A stretch of DNA of 64,000 nt from Linum tenue (lineage: Eukaryota; Streptophyta; Magnoliopsida; Malpighiales; Linaceae), in NCBI GenBank assembly GCA_946122785.1, contig CAMGYJ010000008.1, positions 26,809,475 to 26,873,474 on the forward strand. The letters are read 5' to 3'. Position 1 is the stretch's first letter; every line of letters begins with the position of its first letter. Shown here piece after piece: positions 9,881 to 21,872 of the stretch. Both the position numbers and the translations under genes were made by a program. Below the pieces are notes generated by a model, which was given only the letters and a program-made list of their open reading frames with translations, was not told where the DNA came from and made no database searches.

Positions 9881-12800
9881 ATGACCCGTAGCCAGTCGGG
9901 AGGTTTACTGCTGTTGGATCCAGAGATTGAACGCACCTGCAACCAACTTCGGAGACAACAGCAAGCTAGACTGGCTACGGTGGAGCGCAGAGACGGCCAA
10001 TTGAGCAACGAGTCCGAGGACGAGAACGAGATGGAAGGCGATCACAACCCACCTCCGGCGAACCAGATCCTGGGGAACGACCCCAATCCTCAGGGAGCTG
10101 GGGTCCATAATCATCCACCACCACCGGGTCCCACCTTGGAGTACTACTATACTCCACGGATTGCTGACATCCGCCCGGTCATCCTCTATCCGCCCATTCC
10201 TGCAAACAACTTCGAGATCAAGCCATGCTGGATTCAACTCATTACATCCTCTATCCAGTTCCATGGCTTGAAGGATGAGGAAACCCGGGTACATCTTTCC
10301 CGTTTTCTGCAGCTGACGAACGAGTTCAAGCTGAACGGTGTCCCGGATGACGCAATCCGCCTTCACCTCTTCCCCCATTCTCTGGCGGGGAATGCTAAGA
10401 GGTGGTTGGAGACCCAGCCCCCATTATCCATCACTTCTTGGGACGATCTGGCAGACAAGTTCGTGCACAGGTACTATCCGGCATCGAAGACCACAGAGAT
10501 TCAGCGGGAGATCACTCACTTCCGCCAAGAGCCAGATGAGTCACTTCGTGATGCATGGGAGCGGTTCATGGGATACTTCTGGCAGTGTCCCCATCATGGC
10601 TTCAGCGATGCATTCACAGTGGGGAACTTCTACAGCGCCCTCACTCCAGACAGCCAGAGGGTGATCGAGTCTCTATGCCCAGGAGGGGATGTTCTCACTA
10701 AGACTCCACCCGAGCTGAACCAGATGATTAGTACCTTGGCTGCCCGAGATCATTCCTGGGGATAGAACAATAGAGGCAGAAATTCCCGGGACCGGGGTGT
10801 GCACGCTATGGAGGCCAGGTCCGGGTTAAAGCAGCAAGTGGCTGAGTTGGTGCAGACATTGAAGCAGCCCAACAGTCTCCTTCCGGGCCGAGGTGTAGCT
10901 ACGCCTCCAGTAGCTCAGTGTCAGTGGTGTGAGAGCCCGAATCACCTGGTGGAGGATTGTCAGTCTATGAGGGAGTCCTCTACTCCCCAAGAGCAGGTGG
11001 ACTTCATCGCCAATGCTCGGCGCCTGGACCCATACAGCAATACCTACAATGAAGGATGGCGCCAGCATCCCAACTTCGCCTGGAGCAGCAACACCACCAA
11101 ACCACCTGGTTTCCCAGCACCAGCGGGTGGTTTTCAGCAGAGGCAGCCCTTCCAGGCTAGGCAGGGGCCACCACCACAGCAGCAGCCCTACCAGCCTAGG
11201 CAAGGGCCGCCATTCCAGCAGCCCCAGTGCCAGTTTGCTCAGCCTCCAGCAGCCGCAGCTCCAGATAATCAGATGGCTGATCTGAAGAATATTTTGTAGG
11301 CATTCATGACCACCAGTCAGGCAAATTTCACAAGGATGTATCAGAACATAGCCTCACTGGAGGCAGGCCAGAGAAACCAAGGTGCCATTCTGCAGGATCT
11401 ACAGAATCAGATTGGGAGCTTAGCTCGCCAGAACACTACCAGGGCACCGGGGACTCTGCCTGCCACCACTGTTCCCAATCCTCGTGACCCTCTCCAGCAG
11501 CTGGACGCCATCACCACCAGGAGTTGCAAGACCATATCTGCTGCTCCTGCCCAGCCCGGGCGAGACGACCCACTACCTGCTTCAACACCTCCAGCTGATA
11601 CTGCAGAAGTGGGGGAAGGCAGCAAAGCACCTGCTCCCAAGCCGCAGCCTGTGGTTAAGGAGCATACACCCCAGCTGCCCTTCCCCACTCGACTTCATAA
11701 AGACAAGCTGGAGACAGAGTTTGCCAAGTTCATGGCAATGTTGAAGCAGGTCAACATCAGCATGCCGTTCGTGGAGGCACTGTCGAAGATGCCCAAGTAT
11801 GCCAAGTTCATGAAAGACCTCCTCACCAACAAGAAGAAACTTGGGGATCTTTCGACAGTGATGCTAAGCGAGGAGTGTTCTGCTATCCTGCAGAACAAGC
11901 TGCCCGAGAAGCGCAAAGACCCAGGGAGTTTCACTATCCCTCTTGTTATTGGCAGCATGCATGTAGAAAAGTCCTTGGCGGACCTAGGCGCTAGCATAAA
12001 TGTCATGCCCTATAAATTGTTTAAGAAGCTAGACCTAGGTGAACCTAGAGCTACTAGGATGAGCATTCAGTTAGCTGATCGTTCTATCGTGCATCCTAAG
12101 GGTATCATCGAGGACTTGCTTGTTAATGTAGGTGCATTCACATATCCTGTTGATTTTGTTATTTTGGATATAAATGAGGATGTGGATGTGCCTTTGATTT
12201 TGGGTAGACCGTTTCTCGCCACCGCCAAGGCGCTTATTGATGTGCATAGTGGTAAATTGATCTTGCGTGCTGGTGATGAACAGGCTACTTTCTCTGTGTC
12301 TGACAATGGGAAACATTCTCATTTGCATGATGACATAGATTACTGTGCTGTGCTTACCGATTTTGAGACCGCACTCGCCATCACGAGTGCGGGTACTGAT
12401 GATTCTCTTGAGCGTTGTATTTTGCTAGGTGAGCAGGCATCGCAGGAGCCGCAGCTGGCGGAGCAGTTGGCCGCATTGGAGAGTGGCCGCTTCTTGGAGG
12501 GCGACAGGCTGTTTAAACCGATCTCATCCTCCACCCGCATCACCACCTCCTTGGAGGAACCACCAGAGCTGGAGCTTAAGCCCCTCCCTCCTCATTTGGA
12601 GTATGCATTTCTCCGGGAGGGGAATAAGCTGCCAGTCATCATCAGCTCGACCCTCACACCCGAGCAGAAGACCAGACTGGTGGCCTTGCTGAAGCAGTAC
12701 GAGCGAGCTTTAGCATGGAAGATCACAGACATCCGGGGGATCAGCCCCTCCTTTTGCTCCCACCGGATACTGTTGGAGGATGAGATGCGGCTAGGGATGG

Positions 12801-15800
12801 CAATGGGTAGGGTCGGTGCGCGTTTACCCTATACCAACTTCTAATCCGCTGGGTGGAGCTTTCTAAAATACCCGACCAAATAACCACCGGGTATGAAAAT
12901 TATATAACCATACCCTACCCACCGGGTAATCACGGGTATTCGGGTAACCATGGGTACGAATCCTAAACTATTAACTTATACACATATATGCGCATACATA
13001 CTGTTGTCCATTAAAAATTCTCAATACTTGTAACTGTTCTAGCTTCAAAAATCCACACAAATAAAAACAGCAAACACATAATAATTGTTCTTGCTTCTAC
13101 AATCCGCACAAACATAATAATCGTCTACATCTTCATCATCAATAATGGTAGCTAAACTCAATTTCTCAAGCTAAATTAAATTTCTCAAGGGAAATTGACC
13201 CTTTGGTTAGCGGGGCGGGTATAACGGGGCGGGTATTATCGATTACCATACCCGTACCCTACCCTTTATTTTGAAACCGGGTATTACCCGTACCCGCCCC
13301 TTAACCCGTCAAAGCGGGTAATTACCCTCTTTGACCGGTTACGGTCGGGTAGGGTACCCATGATTACGGGTTGGATTGACATCCCTAGATGCGGCCAGTG
13401 AGGCAGCCGCAGAGGAGATTGACACCGAACCTGGAGGCTGTGGTTCGGGCAGAGATCGTGAAGCTGATGGACGCGGGGATCATCTTCGCCATTTCTGACA
13501 GCGAGTGGGTCAGTCCCACCTAGGTGGTGCCCAAAGAGGGTGGGATGACCGTGGTGCCTAAAGAGAAGAACGAGCTCATCCCGATGTGCACGGTGACTGG
13601 GTACCGTGTTTGCATCGACTATCGGCGTCTCAACGACGCCACTCGGAAGGACCATTTCCCGCTGCCGTTCATTGATCAGATGCTGGAGAGATTGGTGGGG
13701 CACGAGTTCTACTGCTTCTTGGATGGGATGTCCGGGTACTTTCAGATCCCTATTGCATCGGAGGACCAGGCGAAGACCACCTTCACCTGCCCCTTCGACA
13801 CATTTGCTTACCGGAGGATTCCATTCGGGCTATGCAACCCCCCGGCCACTTTTCAGCGATGCATGCTCGCCATCTTTGACCGTCTGGTCGGAGAGATCAT
13901 GGAGGTGTTTATCGACGATTTCTCGGTTTATGGAGACTCATTCTCTCACTGTCTCCATAACCTGGAACTTGTTCTTAAACGGTGTGAAGAAACGAACCTG
14001 CCACTGAGTTGGGAGAAGTGTCACTTCATGGTTCGAGAAGGCATAGTTCTTGGGCATAAGATCTCCAAGATGGGGATTGAGGTGGACAGAGCAAAGATCG
14101 AGACTATCAGCAAGCTACCTCCTCCTACATCTGTTAAGGGGATCCGGAGTTTTCTTGGCCATGTAGGGTTCTATAGGCGGTTCATCAAGGATTTCTCGAA
14201 GATCGCCCTGCCCCTAACTAAGCTTCTGGAGAAGGATGCCCCCTTCCAGTTCACTGATGCTTGCACAGCGGCGTTCACAACCTTGAAGGAGAAGCTCACC
14301 CAAGCTCCTATCATGGTTGTTCCTGACTGGTCCCTACCATTTGAGCTGATGTGCGATGCCAGTGACTTTGCTGTTGGAGTTGTTTTGGGGCAAAGGCGAG
14401 ATCAACACTTCCGGCCTATCTACTACGCCTCGAAGACCCTCAATGATGCCCAGGAGAACTACACCACCACAGAGAAGGAGCTTCTTGCAGTGGTGTTTGC
14501 CTTCGATAAATTTCGCCCCTATCTGGTCTTGTTCCATGTGACCGTGTATACAGATCACTCCGCGATTCGATACCTGATGAGCAAGGCCGATGCCAAGCCT
14601 AGGCTCATACGATGAATCTTATTACTGCAGGAGTTTGATATTGAGATTCGGGACAAGAAGGGAGCAGAAAATGTTGCAGCTGATCACCTCTCCTGGTTGG
14701 ACGCACCTCCTGCGGACAATCTCGTGGAGGAGATCAACGACTCCTTCCCCGATGAGAGACTGATGATGATGGGCTTGGTGGAGAGTGTCACCCCCTGGTA
14801 TTCTGATTTTGCGAACTATTTGGTGGGCTAGCAGTTTCCCAAGGGGATGACAACTCACGCCAAGAGGAAGTTTTTCTCCGATCTGAAGTACTACTTCTGG
14901 GATGACCCTCATCTTTTTCGGATCGGAGCCGACGGGATCATTCGTCGTTGTGTTATGGAGAGTGAGATGGAGGTCATTCTATCTCACTGTCATGAAGGAC
15001 CTACTGGCGGTCACCATGGAGGAAACCGCACGGCGAGGAAGGTGCTCCATTCGGGTTTTTACTGGCCCACGCTCTTCAAGGATGCAGACGCCTTCGCACG
15101 CAGGTGCGACCGTTGCTAGAGGTCAGGTAACATCTCTGCCCGTGATGAGATGCCCCATAATGTGTTTATAACTTGTGAGATTTTTTATGTCTGGGGTATC
15201 GAATTCATGGGCCCCTTCCCTCCATCTTTTGGCAATACCTATATTCTGGTTGCTGTTGACTACGTCTCTAGGTGGGCTGAGGCACAAGCTTTGCCCACTA
15301 ATGATGCTAGACGTGTTTGTGGTTTTTTGAAGCAGCTATTCTCCCGGTTCGGGACACCTAGAGCCATCATAAGCGATCGAGGCACCCATTTCCAGGGCCA
15401 ATTTGATAAACTACTGTCTCGCTATGGTGTGACTCACAAGGTGTCCGTGGCCTATCATCCTCAGACCAGTGGCCAGGCTTAGCTGACGAACCGGGAGCTC
15501 AAGCGGATCTTGGAGAAGACGGTGGATCAGTCCCGCAAAGATTGGTCCACCAAGCTCGATGATGCTCTGTGGGCGTATCGCACTGCCTACAAGACACCCA
15601 TTGGTACTTCACCGTACCGGCTTGTCTATGGAAACGCATGCCATCTGCCCGTGGAACTAGAGCACAAGGCCTTCTGGGCCCTTAAGCTGCTAAATCTGGA
15701 TGTTAGTGTTGAAGGTGTTGAGCGAAAAATGCAGATGTTGGAGCTGGAGGAATGGAGCTACCACGCCTATAAGAACACCCGGCTGTACAAGGAGCGCACT

Positions 15801-16073
15801 AAGCGCCTACACGATGCCCGGTTGCGGGGTCCGAAAGAGTTCCAGGTTGGTGATCGAGTTCTCCTCTATAACTCTCGCCTGAAACTCTTTCCCGGAAAAC
15901 TCCGTTCCCGGTGGTCTGGACCGTTCACGGTCACCCAGGTGTTCCCGTATGGCACTATTGAGATTGCCAACCCGCAGACTGAGCCGTTTAAAGTGAATGG
16001 CCATCGTCTCAAACTCTACCTGGGAGATGAGGTCGAACGTGCGGAGTTGGTGGTGGAACTCACGGACCCTTAG
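9881..16073 (+). pseudogene. Element B gag-pro-pol polyprotein, one frame broken by in-frame stops
   Basis: Start codon at 9881 ('MTRSQSGGLLLLDPE'). In order: Gag domain at 10190-10640; zinc knuckle CQWCESPNHLVEDC near 10919-10960; Gln/Pro-rich linker; protease with 'LADLGASINVMPYKLF' near 11973; RT from about 13390 with catalytic 'VFIDDFSVYGDSF' (DD at 13913-13918); RNase H 'CDASDFAVGVVLG' near 14352; integrase HHCC finger 'HCHEGPTGGHHGG' to 'RRCDRC' (14986-15116); core blocks 'GIEFMGPF', '[11 protein letters not shown]', '[12 protein letters not shown]'; and a C-terminal barrel. After removing the hAT element at 12792-13387 with one target copy, no frameshift remains. The breaks are stops at 10763, 11297, 13521, 14613, 14829, 15117 and 15480. 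The first integrase acidic residue reads Glu, where Asp is usual. Confidence 0.9.
12792..13387. mobile_element. hAT-superfamily non-autonomous element between protease and RT of element B
   Basis: The ends are TAGGGATGGCAATGGG and, reverse-complemented, TAGGGATGTCAATCC. The 8-base duplication gatgcggc lies at 12784-12791 and 13388-13395. Removing the element and one copy restores the B frame ('DEMRPVRQPQRRL'). GGGTA/TACCC-rich arms of over 100 bases flank an AT-rich centre. There is no transposase. This is the youngest layer of the nest. Confidence 0.9.
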
Positions 16074-16088
16074 TTCCGCCATGGGCGT

Positions 16089-16640
16089 CCAGCTAAAAGA
16101 CGGTAAAGAAGCGCTTGTGGGGAGGCAACCCCATCACGGTTTGCATTTCTTTTTCCCTTTTTTCTGAATTTTTGTGTCGTGTCGAGTCAGTTGCATGTCT
16201 GTAATGAAGTTCGGTCGTCTGTGATGCCTTGATTTGGTGTTTTCGTGCAGGAGAGGTTGAAATTTTGGGCGAATGAGATTTTTGGCCGAATTGGGGGAAA
16301 TACCCGGTCGTGGGCCAAAATACCCGACCGGGTATTTTTGGTCCACGCCCGGGACCCCCTCTATTCCTCGGGGGGGGGGGGGAATGGGAAATACCCGACC
16401 TCGTCCCAAAAATACCCGACCGGGTATTTTTGGTTCAAGGCCGGGGATTCCCAAAGGCCTTGACGCAGCGTTCCACAAGAAATACCCGACCTTGACCCAA
16501 AAATTACCCGACCGAGTATTTTTGGCTCCAGGCCGGATATCTTATTGCACGTAAAACACTGTGTTTCAAACCCCCGGTCGTGGGATCCAAAATACCCGAC
16601 CGGGTATTTGTGAGACCCGACCGGGGATTTTGACTATTTA
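16089..16640. repeat. Post-integrase region of element B with repeated TACCCGACCGGGTA inverted repeats
   Basis: After the pol stop, a segment with 'gtccagctaaaagacgg' is shared with element A at 21871. At 16300-16630 there are at least four copies of a near-palindrome of the form AAATACCCGACCGGGTATTT or its variants (near 16318, 16407, 16500 and 16588), separated by 70-100 bases, and a run of twelve G at about 16371-16382. The same near-palindrome occurs in the U3 part of the B LTRs (near 20783 and 20910), so this internal block looks like copied or shared LTR sequence. No ORF function is assigned. Confidence 0.7.
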
Positions 16641-17281
16641 AAGGAAACCCCTGGTCATTTCTCTCTCTACCCTCATTTTTTCCAAAATTCCTCCTCTCTC
16701 TACTCTCAAAACCTCTCCCCTCTCTCCTCTTTGGCCTCCGCCGGCCGCCGCACCTCTGCCGCCGCCGGCCGCTCCACTGCCGCCCGCCGCCGCTTCTCCG
16801 CCGCCGCCGCCATCGTCGCCGGTCATTTTGCGGCGACTTTCCGACGACTCATCGGCCATATTCCGGCGAGCCTCCCGGGCGATTTTTTTCGCTCCCCCTC
16901 GCGTCCCTCACCCTTTCCTCGCATCCTAGCTACAGTTCTCCTTGTGTTTTCAGGTGTGTTTCTTGTTCATTGCTCGTTTCATGGAAAATCGAACTGTAGA
17001 TTATAGGACCGAGAACTGTGTTTGCCTGCCTGATTTAGAGTAGGGTGAGGGATGACTTGAGCTTGCATGGATTTATATGTGGTATATGTGCTGCCCGTGT
17101 ACTTACTGTGGTTGGTTATGTGGTCTTGCCTTGAGTCCAGTGAGTTGATTTCGATTCCACCGGCTATGCTTAACTGTTAGCCTAGGTGAGCCTTGAGTGT
17201 GGGGGCAGTGATGAACCCATACTGTTGGTCCTGACGAAATTTTTCTTGGCTCCACTTTTGGTTTGTTGATTGTGCAGGACC
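16625..17281 (+). promoter_or_regulatory. Possible internal promoter and spliced leader for the third ORF of element B
   Basis: A TATA-like 'gactatttaaagg' at about 16632-16644 is followed by a CT-rich, then GC-rich, stretch resembling an LTR transcript leader. A candidate donor 'tcag|gtgtgt' lies near 16952, and a good acceptor 'ttgattgtgcag' ends at 17278, three bases before the ORF start. A similar acceptor, 'gattgtgtgcag', precedes gag at about 9872. Expression of the downstream ORF of Athila-type elements from a spliced or separate RNA is my inference; the sequence shows only the signals. Confidence 0.35.
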
Positions 17282-18570
17282 ATGTCCCTCGATCATCCGT
17301 TTGTGCAGGGCTTGTGCCTGCACCGGGAGTACGCGGACCAGTTCCGCAAGGTGATTTGAGGGAAACTGGAGCGCCACCACCATCTCGAGTGGGTGGTGTT
17401 CGAGCAGCTCCACTGCTTGCAGGAGCTCAGCACTGCCATCAGTCACCGCGATTGGCGGACGCTGCTTACCATAGACGAGCCCACCTACACGGAGCTGGTG
17501 TGGGAGTTCTACACCACGTTCAAGTACGACAACAAGAAGCCTCGGGACTCCTATGCAGTGACGTTCCGGCTGGGTGGCCGCCCCCGGGAGCTGACCATTG
17601 ACGGGTTGGCCTTCGCCTTGGGAATCGAGTACCACCCATTCGATGGCCATGAGGTCGAGATCCCGAACCCGACCGACTGGAACCAGGACCATTTCTACAG
17701 CCATGCAGCCCGGCACGACCATAGATATGAGTTCTTTGAGGCTGGCCAGACCTACGTCAGCACCCTCAAGCCGGAGTGGCACATTCTGAACCTGCTGATC
17801 ACCCACTCCATCGTTCCCAACGCCACCGGCTCGCATAAGATTCCGAAATGGGTGCTGTATGCCATGTACTCGATGGGGGACCCGAACCACATGCTCCACC
17901 TGGGTTCTTTCGTGGCCACCACCTTCTCCCGGTGCCACGGGAAACCCACCCACCTCTTCTGTGGTCGCCTGATCACCCGGCTGGCACGCCATTTCGGCAT
18001 CAGCTTCGAGGGGCTTCAGGATGCTTCTGCACAGGGCAGCTCCACCCCCCCCTCAGCCGGGACGTGCTCCACAGTGCACGCCTCCTGGCCACTGATGACA
18101 TTCGTACCTGGGTGGATGGGCTTTCTATGCCCCCTGAGGAGGTTGTGGACCTTGATGAGGACGAGGAGGATGCTGACTACTCCGATGAGGAGGAGGATGA
18201 GGAGGATGATGATGATGACGGGGCTATGGATGCCGATGAGCCGGAGCCCCAGCTCTCTCCACCAGGGGACCTTCAGCCTCGACGGAGACCGGTGCGGGGC
18301 GAGTCCTCCTCTGGTCCTTCTGGTCCGTCGATGACTTCTGGCCCATCGATGGACTTCTTCACCGAGCAGTTCCAGCAGATGGGGCTCCAGTTCCAGCAGC
18401 TCGGTCTTCAGAACCAGCAACTCATGGACCATCAGGTCCAGTTCTATCAGCAGTATTTGGCCCACCAGGCCGAGTACTGGTCCAGGCTGACGGGAGTTGA
18501 CGAGCGCCTTGGCCGATTGGAGACCCACATGGGAATCACTAGTGCTCTCATCGAGCGGGAGAGAGATTGA
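17282..18570 (+). pseudogene. Third ORF of element B (putative plant transposon protein-like), downstream of pol
   Basis: The ATG at 17282 follows a splice-acceptor-like sequence. One stop at 17357-17359 and one frameshift near 18045-18052, in a C run, break an ORF of about 430 codons. The N-terminal 250 residues have 'YTELVWEFYTTFKY', 'VTFRLGGRPRELTIDGLAFA', 'WHILNLLITHSIVPN' and 'RLARHFGISFEGL', the pattern of the domain I know as 'putative plant transposon protein' (PF20167-like, named from memory). After the frameshift come a Glu/Asp-rich block (18150-18245), a Ser/Pro-rich part and a Gln-rich coiled-coil end ('FQQMGLQFQQLGLQNQQL'). There is no signal peptide or membrane segment, so it does not look like an envelope protein. 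A homologous ORF sits in the copia element at 54100-55169. Confidence 0.72.
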
Positions 18571-20565
18571 GGCCGCCGACTGATGGAGTACTCGGAGCAC
18601 CTGCTCCAGGCTTGTCACCCTCCAGAGGAGCACCACTGGACCACCCGGTGGAATCCTTCACCACCACACCAGCCACCGGAGGATGGCGACAACGACCTCA
18701 TGAACCAGATCGACTTCTCCGGTCTTGGAGGGCCCTAGGGGCATGTTTTGAGTGTTTTTGGTCTTTGTCAGCATGCAAACTGTCTTGTGTCGGTTTTTGT
18801 TTCTTTTTCTTTTCATTTTTGGATGCTGTACTATTGGTTGACCATTGGACCTAACATATGTGTTTGAGCTTTTTGGTTCCCTTTAGCTGTGCCTGTGTTC
18901 CCGACTTGTCCTCTCTCCAGTCCGTTTCATCCTGACTGGTCCATTTCCAGTCTCCTGCAGTCTGTGCACACCGGTAACATCGTTCCCCTTTCCTTCCCTC
19001 TTCTCCATTGTGGGCAATGTCGATCTTAAGTGTGGGGGGGATGTTTATCTTTTGACTGCATTAGATCTGTTTGGGTGCTTGGAGCCTAGTCCACTGTCCA
19101 AATCTCGAGATTTGAGGGCTCTAAGCACTGCTGTTTGCTTGATGATTGATCGTATTGGCACTGTGGATGTGATTAGAGAATTGAATGGTTGTTGACTCGA
19201 TGCATGACAACTTGAGTGTGACTAAGACAGCCTATTACGATGACTGAGATGTGTAGTAGAGTTGTGTAGGGGTTCAGTTTTCAACTGTTTGCGTACCAAC
19301 TGCGACTTGCATTTGATCACTTGCTTTTGACAGTCATTTATGCATCTAGTTCAGGGAATCAGAATGTGAGATAGAGCATATAGGTAGCCATTTGAGATTT
19401 GAGCCTGCTCGTTTCTTTCTTGTGCGATAGATCCCTCTTCCATGAAATGTAGCATTCACGTTGTCACTAGCTAAGATGATGGAGGCATAGGATTAGCCCA
19501 CAACCAAACTGACTGTCCTGATGTGTCATATCCCCTAGTCAGCCCCTTTGAGTCGTGTGTTATCCTTTCTTTCGGTCTACAATGAAAAATCACCCTTTGC
19601 ATCTTTTAGAAGGTTCCACAGAGTGGTTTTTACGTGTTTTCTGCTGTTTCTGCTAAATGTAATGTGAGGGTTGGAGGTAGTGCTTAAAAGTTGGGCGTGT
19701 ATTTGAAAAATGTGCAGAGGAGGTGGTTCTCTTAAGGAATGAATAAAGAAAAAATAAAGAAAAAATGAAAGCAAAAGAGAGTCACCACCAAAAATCTAAA
19801 TAGTGCCCATTAAGTAGTGTTTCTTAGCAGTTTGGCTTGGAAATGCTAGCATTTATATAACCTCCTTCGCTCTTGTGCCCTAAAGAAGTGAGTAATGCAG
19901 AATAGCAGAAAGGAAGTTACTGGTTTGCTTGATTGTGGTTTTGTTGGGTTGGGAAATGTGGAACCTTGTGCTATAACTACCACCACCTAAAAGGCCTTTT
20001 CCCCATGTCCCAGACCCTAGCCAGTCATTTGAACCTATGTCTAAGACCTCCGGATTAGTTAGTGGTGACACCCCCTATGTGAACTCTAGCATTTAGAGGC
20101 TGCATTCATGGTGAAGAGACGTTAGGGATTGAGAGAATAAGCATGCGCATTTTTTGCATCAAATTGTCCTGACCCCACTGGTCGAGAGTGAGCGATTCAT
20201 TTTCTCATATTCTCTATACTCTTTACCCCGGTGAGGACCTAGATTGCTCGGTCTTAATTCTGATATCTTGAGCTTTGTGCATGAAGTGACTGTTTTGAAC
20301 AAGTGGTTGAGTCAAGTCTATGTTGGTTGGTGAACAGAAGGGAACTCTTCCTTTGCTCGACTTTATTGCATTCGAATGTCATATGTGGTGGTTGTCTAGG
20401 TTGTCGTTCGAGTTGCCATGTGTTGATGATCGAAAGCCAGTATGATCCACGTGTTTTGTGCCGATATGATTTGCCCTAAAGCCTACTTGATTGAAATGAT
20501 TTGAGCTACCTGGTGTCTGACTTGGTTTGCTTAGGGACAAGCAAACGGTTAAGTGTGGGGGAGTT
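18571..20565 (+). other. 3' untranslated region of element B ending in a polypurine tract
   Basis: I see no supported gene in these 2 kb. Blocks such as 'ctccattgtgggcaatgtcgatcttaagtgtg' recur in element A's 3' region (22083-22120), confirming shared ancestry. An A-rich stretch lies at 19740-19790. The last bases, 'aagtgtgggggagtt' (20551-20565), form the polypurine tract immediately before the TGATAG start of the 3' LTR. Confidence 0.75.
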
Positions 20566-21872
20566 TGATAGACCGATAATTACACATGTTTTAACCCCTT
20601 TTCTGAAGCCGTTTGAGATGTGGATTCTAGTGTTTTAAGCCGATTTCACGCTAGGGTGTGTGTTTATGTCATATTTCAGGACCCGGCGTTGGAATCGAGG
20701 CGGAAAAACGAGTTCTGGGTAGAAAGGAGCGAAGTTGGGACAAAGTGGGCTGCAGGAGGAAAATACCCGGTCAGGTGGCCAAATACCCGACCGGGTATTT
20801 ATTATTTTGGGGCCCCCGAGAATCAGAGAGGGGCCCGGGCAGAAGGCCAAAATCCCCGGTCGGGGATTATTGAGTCAGACCGGGGTTTGATTATACACGG
20901 TCGAAATCCAAAATACCCGACCGGGTATTTCGACCGGGTATTGCGACCAGGCAGTAGATTTAAGGGAAAGGAAGGCCAACATTCAAGGGTTCCGAGTTTT
21001 TGAGAGAGAAAGCGATTCCTAGAGAGAGAAAGCGACGAACCAGAGTTCCCAAGTGCCATAGCTTGATCTTCATCACCATTGGAGCCCGGCTTGAGCTTGG
21101 AGAAGTGCCGATTAAACGTCGAGGAGCAGAAATCCGTCTTCACAGTATGATTTCCGCGTCTGAATCTGCTTTTGCTTCTTTCTCTATGGAGTAGTTTCCC
21201 CGTTCATCTGGGTATGGGGAACCCTAGATTTGTATGCTAGGTCCGATTGTATGAACCCAAGTACAGAGTTTGTGAATTGATTATATTCGATTGAGGTTCG
21301 AATGACTTGAATCCTGATCAAATTCCTGTTGTTTCTGCTTTGACCTAGAATGAGAATATCTGCCTAGGTTGATAGAGTATCCTTAATTGAAGGTAGCGAA
21401 TTGGTGACTTTAGTCGAGGAGCCAATTCGCTATTCTGTACCGAATTCATTTCGGTAGTGGAGGTTTGGTTCGTTAGGGCCTCAATCTGTTTACTCCGGTG
21501 GAGGTTAGTCGCCCGCTAGAGACTCAGATTGAGAGGGTCTGGAGACCTTTAGTCGAGACTTCAGGCTATTTAAGAACCTTCCGCAGTATAACTTTCATAA
21601 AAAGTGAACTTGGTAAATTGCAATCCGACTTAATTGCAATCTAGGGGGAACCATATCCGGGTGACCTCTCTTGACTTGAACAACCGTTAAACTTGCTTTG
21701 TGTTTTTGTTTGTTTGAATCTGCACTAAAAGTTCACTGCTAGATAACGAGAATTCACCGAGTAGTCATCACATCTAGGACCCGGGTTGACAATAAAACCC
21801 AAACCCGCTATACTACGCTTTAGGAAGTGGTTACACTTGGCCATTTTCTAGAGTGACAGTAGGAGTGAGTCA
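20566..21872 (+). repeat. 3' LTR of element B, full length
   Basis: This 1307-base LTR starts TGATAGACCG after the purine tract and ends GGAGTGAGTCA at 21872. It contains near-palindromes AAATACCCGACCGGGTATTT near 20783 and 20910 in the presumed U3. It is followed directly by element A sequence (tccag). The part from 20886 on matches the 5' copy with about a dozen differences. Confidence 0.9.

Larger units (their letters stand above)
8739..21872 (+). mobile_element. Athila-type Ty3/gypsy element B, near complete, nested in A
   Basis: Layout: truncated 5' LTR (8739-9732), tRNA-Asp primer site, one long gag-pro-pol frame (9881-16073, interrupted by a hAT element), a repeat-rich leader, a third ORF (17282-18570), a 3' untranslated region, a purine tract and a full 3' LTR (20566-21872). 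The aligned LTR parts differ at roughly a dozen positions by eye, so it is younger than A. At its right end it abuts the A sequence 'tccagctaaacgacgg', homologous to B's own post-integrase region at 16089. The left start of the LTR and the expected tccag duplication are missing. Confidence 0.88.

Noticed and set aside
9905..10378. Minus-strand open frame of 157 codons over element B gag
   Set aside because: It is the antisense shadow of gag; the plus strand has the clear Gag domain and the same reading in element A.
16300..16630. Regularly spaced palindromic repeats resembling a CRISPR array
   Set aside because: Spacing is irregular, the repeats also occur singly in the LTRs of the same element, and the setting is a plant retrotransposon.
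17177..17992. Long minus-strand open frame of 271 codons
   Set aside because: It lies antisense to the third ORF of element B in GC-rich sequence, has no domain signature, and is a shadow of the plus-strand coding sequence.
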